A program made the position numbers and the translations under genes. 28,591 nucleotides of DNA from JACDAN01 sp035707105 (GTDB lineage Bacteria > Actinomycetota > Thermoleophilia > Gaiellales > Gaiellaceae): assembly GCA_035707105.1 (NCBI GenBank), contig DASSUI010000053.1, positions 1-28,591 on the forward strand, read 5' to 3'. Shown here piece by piece: positions 23,338-28,591 of this stretch. How positions within the stretch are numbered: the stretch's first letter is position 1; each line of letters starts with the position of its first letter. The notes beneath the pieces were generated by a model. It worked only from the letters and a program-made list of their open reading frames with translations. It was not told where the DNA came from and ran no database searches.

Positions 23338-24605
23338 GCCTGTGTGTGCCCACTTTGCGCCAAGAGCCGCCGCAGGAGGTGCAGCGCAGAGGCCGCCGCC
23401 CGCCGGCGCACGGCGTCCCGGTCTCCCGGGAGCCTGAGCTCGACGGCCTGGCCGCCGTCCGGGCCGGCCGCATGGACGAAGACGAGGCCCACCGGCTTCT
23501 CGGCTGTCCCTCCGCCCGGCCCCGCCACGCCGGTGACCGAGACCGCCACATCGGCCTCCAGCCGTTTCCTCGCGCCGTCGGCCATCGCCTCGGCGACCTC
23601 TGCCGAGACGGCGCCGTGGCGGCCGAGAAGCTCCTCCGGCACGTCGAGCAGCCCTCGCTTCAGCCGGTCGTCGTACGCCACGACGCCGCCGACGAACACG
23701 TTGCTCGAGCCCGGCACCGACGTGAGCCGTGCGCCCACCAGCCCGCCCGTGCAGGACTCCGCCGTCGCGATGGTCACGCCCTCTTCGCGGGCGAGGTCGA
23801 GCACGATCGCCTCGACCGGCCGTTCGTCCTCGGCGAAGAGCGCCTGCGGAAGCTCCGCCTCGAGTGCCCCCTGGAGCCGGTCCGCATGGCCCTCGGCCTC
23901 CGGCTGGACGACAAGGTCGACCTGCACCTCGAGGTCGTGCGCGCAGATCGTCACGTCGACGCCGTCCTGCTCGCCGCCGGCGCGTTCCACGACGCGCGCC
24001 ACGGCCGATTCGGGCAGGCCGAAGAAGCGCAGGACGCGGTGGTCCGGATGCGCAGCGGACGCGAAGATCCGCCGCACCGGCTCGGCCTCGACGGCCCGAG
24101 CCCAGAGACGCTGGAGCTCCCCCGGCGGGCCCGGCAGGACGACCACCACCGTGCCGCCGAGGTCGAGGACGAGCCCCGGCGCGGTCCCCGCGAGACCGAG
24201 GGAGTGCGCGCCTTCCGGGATCGTCGCCTGCTTGCGCACACCGGGCTCCAGCTCGGCGTACGGGCGGCGGAAGCGGGCGGACAGCCCGCGGACGACGGTG
24301 CCGATCTCCTCCTCCAGGGCCGGGTCGACGACGAGCTCGCGCCCGGCGACCTGCGCCAACAGCTCCACCGTGCGGTCGTCGTGCGTCGGCCCGAGCCCGC
24401 CGGAGGTCACGACCAGGTCGGCGGCGAGCGCCTCGCGAAAGGCCTCCCCGAGCGGGTCGGGCCGGTCCCCCACCACCAGCACCCGCGCAGGCTCGATGCC
24501 GCGCGTGCTCAGCTCGCGCGCGAGGAACGGGCCGTTCTCGTCCACGCGCCCGCCCCGGACCAGCTCGCTGCCGGTGACGAGGACGACCGCTGTCGGCCGG
24601 CTCAA
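23334..24605 (-). CDS. cinA: CinA, competence/damage-inducible protein with nicotinamide-nucleotide amidase domain
   Basis: A 423-residue two-domain protein. Residues about 6-170 are the molybdopterin-binding-like (COG1058) domain (VTGSELVRGGRVDENG, VTSGGLGPTHDD), linked to ADP-ribose/NMN pyrophosphatase activity in relatives. Residues about 265-415 are the PncC amidase domain (ATAESCTGGLVGARLTS, then SVTGVAGPGGG and KPVGLVFV), which deamidates NMN in pyridine-nucleotide recycling. It starts at TTG 24605, overlapping the rodZ stop by 4 bp (TTGA); no better start precedes VVLVTGSEL. pgsA, often next to cinA, is missing here. Confidence 0.92.
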   Translation of the reverse strand: MSRPTAVVLVTGSELVRGGRVDENGPFLARELSTRGIEPARVLVVGDRPDPLGEAFREALAADLVVTSGGLGPTHDDRTVELLAQVAGRELVVDPALEEEIGTVVRGLSARFRRPYAELEPGVRKQATIPEGAHSLGLAGTAPGLVLDLGGTVVVVLPGPPGELQRLWARAVEAEPVRRIFASAAHPDHRVLRFFGLPESAVARVVERAGGEQDGVDVTICAHDLEVQVDLVVQPEAEGHADRLQGALEAELPQALFAEDERPVEAIVLDLAREEGVTIATAESCTGGLVGARLTSVPGSSNVFVGGVVAYDDRLKRGLLDVPEELLGRHGAVSAEVAEAMADGARKRLEADVAVSVTGVAGPGGGTAEKPVGLVFVHAAGPDGGQAVELRLPGDRDAVRRRAAASALHLLRRLLAQSGHTQA

Positions 24606-25348
24606 GCGGCGGCGTTCACGGGGACCACGCGCCTGGCGGTGATCACCACGGCCGTCGGGCTGCCGCGGTCGGGGACCGAGACCACGCGGCCGTTGACCTT
24701 GAAGCGAAGGTTCCCCGGCCGGCCGACGACGACGTGCACCCTCCGCTGGTTGAACCTGATGGTGAACCCCGCCTCGAGCGTGCCGCGGTAGAGCTCGCGG
24801 CCGGCGGCGGAGCCCTTGTGCACCTCCACCCACGAGTCGCCGAGCGCGCCGGTGATCGTGAGCTTCGCGACCTCCGGCTGGCGCCTCGCGGGCTTCTTCG
24901 CCGTCGCCTTCGGCTTGGTCGCGGCTGGCGGCTCCGAGGAGAGATTGGGGATCGCCGTCTCGGGCGTGTCGGAGCCGAAGCGCCAGGCGACCACGACGAG
25001 GGCCGTCAGGATCCCGATGGCCGCGAGCGCGACGAGCACGACGCTCGACTCCACGCGCGGGTTCCGGCCGACGGTCGAGCGGTCCTGCGCGCGGAGCGGC
25101 GTCTCCTCGTCCCCGGGGATGTAGCGCGAGTTGTATTCGTCGACGTAGAGCTGGCCGTCGAGGCCGAGGTACTCCGAGTACGTCCTGAGAAAGCCCTTGA
25201 CGTACGTCTGGCCCGGGAGGATGTCGAACTGCTCGTCCTCGAGCGCGCGCAGGTATTTCCCGCGGATCTTGGTCGCCTGCTCGACCTCGGGAAAGTCGAG
25301 GCCCTGGCGCAGGCGCGCCTCTCTCAGGCTGTTACCGATCTCGAACAC
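24602..25348 (-). CDS. rodZ: RodZ-like helix-turn-helix membrane protein
   Basis: A 248-residue bitopic protein. The N-terminal HTH_25 domain (about 3-72: IGNSLREARLRQGLDFPEVEQ, then KYLRALEDEQFDILPG, then YVKGFLRTYSEYLGLD) is characteristic of RodZ, which links the MreB cytoskeleton to the elongation machinery. A TM helix follows at about 102-124, then a Lys/Ala/Pro-rich linker and a C-terminal DUF4115-like beta domain (about 155-235). The GTG start gives the usual FEIGNSLREAR N-terminus. A good TACAAT box lies 12 nt upstream, so this may be the first gene of rodZ-cinA-thpR-recA-recX. Confidence 0.88.
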   Translation of the reverse strand: MFEIGNSLREARLRQGLDFPEVEQATKIRGKYLRALEDEQFDILPGQTYVKGFLRTYSEYLGLDGQLYVDEYNSRYIPGDEETPLRAQDRSTVGRNPRVESSVVLVALAAIGILTALVVVAWRFGSDTPETAIPNLSSEPPAATKPKATAKKPARRQPEVAKLTITGALGDSWVEVHKGSAAGRELYRGTLEAGFTIRFNQRRVHVVVGRPGNLRFKVNGRVVSVPDRGSPTAVVITARRVVPVNAAA

Positions 25349-25360
25349 GGCGGCTGCTCG

Positions 25361-25390
25361 ATTGTAGGCAGCCTGGCCTCAGGCTGCGAA
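25361..25390 (-). promoter_or_regulatory. Candidate promoter of the rodZ-cinA-thpR-recA-recX operon
   Basis: TTCGCA (25390-25385) and TACAAT (25366-25361) are spaced by 18 nt. The -10 box matches the consensus at five of six positions and lies 12 nt before GTG 25348. The -35 box falls within the last codons of the upstream membrane-protein gene. Confidence 0.45.
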
Positions 25391-25741
25391 CTCGCGAAGC
25401 ACGTAGTACGTGGCGACGGAGATCGCCGCCGTCACGGCCAGGTAGAGGCCGACGTAGCCCAGGATCCGGCCGATCCGCGCCAGGGAACCGCCGCGGACGC
25501 GGCCGAGCGTGCGCTCGACGTCCCGTCTCGCCTTGCGCCCCAGGAGGACGGCGGCGACCGAGAGGACGAAGGCGGGCGGGATCGAGACGGACGACTCCAG
25601 GAGGGTCATCACGTCGTAGACCTCCGCCGCGACGATGGCAGCCGGGATCGTTGCGACCGCCGCCAAGCCGACGAGCACGGAGAGGACCGCGCTCCAGCTC
25701 AGCCGGCGTTCGCGGCTATTGCTTCCGGTAGGGCCTGCCAA
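25379..25741 (-). CDS. Small membrane protein, DUF4190-like
   Basis: 120 residues with three hydrophobic segments: about 16-38, 53-67 and 92-115. Between the second and third is a basic loop (LLGRKARRDVERTLGRVRGGSLARIGRILGY). The pattern AvlLGrkArr...GrgG..lA..G.ilGyvgL is that of DUF4190 proteins of unknown function, common in actinobacteria. Its start overlaps the 3' end of the permease gene by 26 bp. No functional link to the importer can be claimed. Confidence 0.72.
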   Translation of the reverse strand: MAGPTGSNSRERRLSWSAVLSVLVGLAAVATIPAAIVAAEVYDVMTLLESSVSIPPAFVLSVAAVLLGRKARRDVERTLGRVRGGSLARIGRILGYVGLYLAVTAAISVATYYVLREFAA

Positions 25742-26936
25742 CGGCGGCGGGCGGGATCGAGCGGCCGATGACGCCAGCGACCGCGATCAGGGTGAGCACG
25801 TACGGAAGGGCTAGGAAGAGCGTCGCCGCCGAGCCCGAGTACTCCGGCAGCCGCTGCGCGAGCGCGTACGAGAACCCGAAGAGCAGGCAGGCGCTGTAGG
25901 CGCCGAACGGCCGCCAGGCGCCGAAGATGAGCGCCGCCAGTGCGATGAACCCGCGCCCGCCCGTCATGCCCTCGTTGAACGAGCCGAGGAAGCCGATCGA
26001 GAGGTAGGCCCCGCCGAGCGCCGCGAGGATGCCCGAGACCGTCACGGAGGCGTACCGGATGAGATAGACGTTGATCCCGACCGTGTCGGCGGCCCGCGGA
26101 TGCTCGCCCACCGAGCGGATCCGCAGCCCGATCGGAGTCTTGAACATGACGATGTACGAGACGATCAGGAGCAGGAACGACAGCCAGATCATCAGGTTGA
26201 GCTGGCCGAACACCTCGTCGAGGAAGTTCCCGAGCCCGCCGGGGATCTTGTCGAGCGAGATGTGGACGTCGGGGATGCGAGGGATATCGGACGGCGTCCC
26301 GAGCTCGCCGTAGACGTCGATGAAGAAGTAGCCGGTGACGCCGAGCGCCAGGAAGTTGATCGCCGTCCCGGACACGATCTGGTCCGCCCTCAGGTGGATC
26401 GAGAAGAACGCATGGATCAGGGCGAGCGCGGCGCCGGCGATCATCGCGGCGAGCAGCCCGAAGGCCCACGAGCCGGACTTCTGCGCGGCGAGGATGCCGA
26501 AGAAGGCGCCGGCGAGCATCATCCCCTCGAGCGCGATGTTCACGACGCCGCTCCGCTCGGAGAACATCCCGCCGATCGCCGCGAACGCGAGCGGAGTCGC
26601 GTAGCGGAGCATCGAGGCGAAGAGGGCCGACCAGACGACGACGCTGTCGAGGTGCCCGACGCTCGACCTCGTCGCGAGGATGCCGAGCCCGATCGAGGCG
26701 AGCCCGAGGACGACCGCCGACCAGCCGAGACGGCGAACCCCTCGCGTCACGGCCGCGATCCCACAGAAGATGCCGAGGATCCCGAAGAAGATCGGCCACA
26801 GGATCGAGCGCTGCGTGAGCGGCGGAAGCACGACCCAGAAGCCGATGACCGCGAGCACGATCCCAGCGATCGCGAAGTTCCGAGGCGTGAACGCCCGCTC
26901 GATGCTCAGGCCGGCCCGCTCCGCCCGCGCGATCAC
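25716..26936 (-). CDS. ABC transporter permease, BMP/nucleoside importer type (second permease)
   Basis: A 406-residue, very hydrophobic protein of the BPD_transp_2 (RbsC-like) family. The conserved core is LAFAAIGGMFSERSGVVNIALEGMMLAGAF, then the EAA-like region GLRIRSVGEHPRAADTVGIN and LGGAYLSIG. Proteins with SERSGVVNI..EG pair with a second, RGG..N(I/V)GG.GQ-type permease in nucleoside importers such as B. subtilis NupPQ (YufPQ). Three extra N-terminal TM segments (about 19-105) precede the core. GTG 26936 overlaps the first permease stop by 4 bp. Confidence 0.9.
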   Translation of the reverse strand: MIARAERAGLSIERAFTPRNFAIAGIVLAVIGFWVVLPPLTQRSILWPIFFGILGIFCGIAAVTRGVRRLGWSAVVLGLASIGLGILATRSSVGHLDSVVVWSALFASMLRYATPLAFAAIGGMFSERSGVVNIALEGMMLAGAFFGILAAQKSGSWAFGLLAAMIAGAALALIHAFFSIHLRADQIVSGTAINFLALGVTGYFFIDVYGELGTPSDIPRIPDVHISLDKIPGGLGNFLDEVFGQLNLMIWLSFLLLIVSYIVMFKTPIGLRIRSVGEHPRAADTVGINVYLIRYASVTVSGILAALGGAYLSIGFLGSFNEGMTGGRGFIALAALIFGAWRPFGAYSACLLFGFSYALAQRLPEYSGSAATLFLALPYVLTLIAVAGVIGRSIPPAAVGRPYRKQ

Positions 26937-28216
26937 GTCGTCGCCTCCGCAGCCTGCGCGCGGTCGCGGCGACCGCGGCCGAGTCGCCTCGCGCGCGCCC
27001 AGACGGCGAGGATCAGGAGGTCGGCGCCCACGAACAGCACGACGAGCGCCTGGATCATCAGCGTCAGGTTCCCGGCGAGCTCGGGCTGGAAGACCTCGGG
27101 ATCGAGGTTCCGGGTCGAGGTGCCGTTCAGGAGCGCGCCGAAGAGGAGCGCCGACACTGCGACACCGATCGCAGTGTTGCGCCCGAGCAGCGCGACGGCG
27201 ATCCCGATGAACCCGATCTGCGAGTTCTGGATGTCGATCACGCCGAGGCGGAACTGCCAGCCGAGGATGTCGAGCGCGCCCCCCAAGCCCGCGAACAGCC
27301 CGGCGATCCCCATCGCGAGGATGTAGCTCCGCGCGACGTTGATGCCGCCGTACCGCGCGGCCTCCGGGTTGAAGCCGACGGCGCGCACCTCGTAGCCGAG
27401 CGTCGTCCGGGTCAGCGTCACCCAGTACACGACGAGCGCCGCGAGCGCGATGAAGAAGCCGATGTGCAGGCCCTGGAGGAGCGGGTCGCCCCAGAACACC
27501 GGCAGCTTCGCGCCCTCGGCGATGTTGGACGAGACCGGCACGGCCTCGTTGACCTTGTTCTGGAGCGGGCCCTGCTGGCCGAACGCGTAGTTGCCGACCC
27601 AGTACGCGATCCAGTTGAGCATGATCGTCGTGATCACCTCGTGGGCGCCCACGGTCGCCTTCAGGAAGCCTGCGATCCCCGCCCAGGCCGCCCCGGCGAG
27701 CGAGGCGAGGGCGATCGCGAGGAAGATGTGCAGGCCGGAATTCATGTCCACCCAGGACGAACCGACCCACACGCTCACCATCGCGCCGACGATGTACTGG
27801 CCCTGGCCGCCGATGTTGAACATGCCGCAGCGGAACGCGAAGGCCACCGCCAAGCCGGTGAGGACGAGCGGGATCCACACGAGCAGGGTCTGCTGGAGGT
27901 TGAACGCCGCCTCCGACTCGACGTCGTTGACGTTCCAGAAGAACGGGATCGTGGCGTCCGTGTAGGGCAGCCCCATGTCGTAGGAGCCGAACTGGAAGAA
28001 CCAGTTCAGGCCGGTGCCGGCGAAGATCTCCTTGTAGGTCGTGAGCGGGTTGTGGCCCGTCGCCATGACGATGAGGCCGCCCACGAAGAACGCCAGCACC
28101 GCGGTGAGGATCGGCGGGACGATCCCGCCGGCGCGCTGGAGCGCGCCCAGCCGGGCCGCAGTGCTCGGTTCTTGGACAGGGGCGGGCTGTTGGACCGGCG
28201 GAACCTGCTCGCTCAC
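26933..28216 (-). CDS. ABC transporter permease, BMP/nucleoside importer type (first permease)
   Basis: A 427-residue membrane protein that forms the heterodimeric channel with the following permease. The signature RCGMFNIGGQGQYIVGA (about 129-145) and GAHEVITTIMLNWIA mark it as the NupP/YufP-type subunit. The EAA-like loop is GYEVRAVGFNPEAARYGGI. An N-terminal Pro/Gln-rich cytoplasmic segment of about 25 residues precedes the first TM. It ends with an Arg-rich tail. The GTG start at 28216 overlaps the ATPase stop by 4 bp. The substrate (nucleosides or simple sugars) is inferred from family, as the binding protein lies outside the window. Confidence 0.9.
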   Translation of the reverse strand: MSEQVPPVQQPAPVQEPSTAARLGALQRAGGIVPPILTAVLAFFVGGLIVMATGHNPLTTYKEIFAGTGLNWFFQFGSYDMGLPYTDATIPFFWNVNDVESEAAFNLQQTLLVWIPLVLTGLAVAFAFRCGMFNIGGQGQYIVGAMVSVWVGSSWVDMNSGLHIFLAIALASLAGAAWAGIAGFLKATVGAHEVITTIMLNWIAYWVGNYAFGQQGPLQNKVNEAVPVSSNIAEGAKLPVFWGDPLLQGLHIGFFIALAALVVYWVTLTRTTLGYEVRAVGFNPEAARYGGINVARSYILAMGIAGLFAGLGGALDILGWQFRLGVIDIQNSQIGFIGIAVALLGRNTAIGVAVSALLFGALLNGTSTRNLDPEVFQPELAGNLTLMIQALVVLFVGADLLILAVWARARRLGRGRRDRAQAAEATT

Positions 28217-28591
28217 GCGACGACCTGCTCCCGTCCGCCGCCGATCATCGCCACGCCCAGCTCCTCGGCCGAGACATCGGGCGTGTACTCGCCCACGATC
28301 CGTCCCTCGAACATCACGAGGATCCGGTCCGAGAGCGAGAGGATCTCCTCGAGCTCCAGCGACACGAGCAGGATCGCCCTCCCCTGGTCGCGCTCCTCGA
28401 CGAGCCGGCGGTGGACGAACTCGATCGCGCCGACGTCGAGACCCCGGGTGGGCTGCGCGGCGAGGAGGACGCGCGGGTCGCGCTCGACCTCCCGGGCCAC
28501 GACGACCTTCTGCTGGTTGCCGCCGGAGAGCGCCGATGCCTTCGTCGTCGGCCCCCCGCCCCGGACGTCGAAGGCCTGGAGGAGCCGCCGC
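28213..28591 (-). CDS. ABC transporter ATP-binding protein, C-terminal part (runs off the right edge)
   Basis: The frame is open to the window edge, with about 125 C-terminal residues visible. They include the signature LSGGNQQK, QPTRGLDVGAIEFVH, the switch-region VSLELEEILSLSDRI and GEYTPDVSAEELG. LSGGNQQK with PTRGLDVGA belongs to the second nucleotide-binding domain of RbsA/NupO-type tandem ATPases. The Walker B end reads LLAAQP rather than LLDEP, so this half lacks the catalytic Glu. As I recall, degeneracy here is usual in the BMP-linked branch. It energises the two permeases downstream. Confidence 0.88.
   Translation of the reverse strand, partial: RRLLQAFDVRGGGPTTKASALSGGNQQKVVVAREVERDPRVLLAAQPTRGLDVGAIEFVHRRLVEERDQGRAILLVSLELEEILSLSDRILVMFEGRIVGEYTPDVSAEELGVAMIGGGREQVVA

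Noticed and set aside
28280..28500. Loss of the Walker B Glu in the ABC ATPase as a sign of a dead transporter
   Set aside because: This is the second nucleotide-binding half, where I recall an AAQPTRG-like sequence being normal in the BMP-linked family; the first half is outside the window.

Overview
The window is 28.6 kb of high-GC DNA, densely packed with genes, most of them on the minus strand. Several features point to an actinobacterium: a MurT-GatD pair, the miaB-miaA-dapF-hflX order, many GTG and TTG starts, and candidate leaderless promoters. From the overall flavour (S8 protease with Trp-rich repeats, DapL, RNase Y, DapF with Ser in place of both catalytic Cys) I would guess class Thermoleophilia (Gaiellales or Solirubrobacterales). 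That placement is inference, because no rRNA or tRNA is visible in the window.

Region 1 (1-5125) starts with the N-terminal end of a primary-type sigma factor running off the left edge. It is followed by an orphan class II glutamine amidotransferase on the plus strand. Converging on that gene is a protein built of homing-endonuclease-associated (HNH_repeat-like) modules. A large membrane GGDEF plus HD-GYP protein for c-di-GMP turnover comes next. The 362-bp gap between the last two holds two inverted copies of a structured palindromic repeat. Region 2 (5126-9445) has a secreted subtilase with repeats at both ends, and the murT-gatD operon for amidation of peptidoglycan precursors.

Region 3 (9446-16525) is one tightly overlapped minus-strand operon in the order miaB, tyrosine phosphatase, miaA, dapF, dapL, hflX, dut, nudix hydrolase. 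It combines tRNA A37 modification, diaminopimelate synthesis, a ribosome-associated GTPase and nucleotide-pool sanitation. Region 4 (16526-19546) is a plus-strand secreted ExeM/NucH-like nuclease, with a third copy of the structured repeat just after it.

Region 5 (19547-28591), all minus, reads: nucleoside/sugar-type ABC importer (partial ATPase, two permeases), a small DUF4190-like membrane protein, rodZ, cinA, thpR, recA, recX, then rny. The rodZ-cinA-recA-rny order resembles the Firmicute arrangement, here without pgsA and with thpR and recX added.

The observations I rate highest are two. First, the repeat family at 1873-1916, 2016-2150 and 19403-19542 has stems that differ only by compensated base pairs, and its main hairpin always carries a GNRA loop when read in the same orientation. 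Second, the DapF has serine at both positions where the family's two catalytic cysteines belong. Almost all of the rest is well-known housekeeping content.
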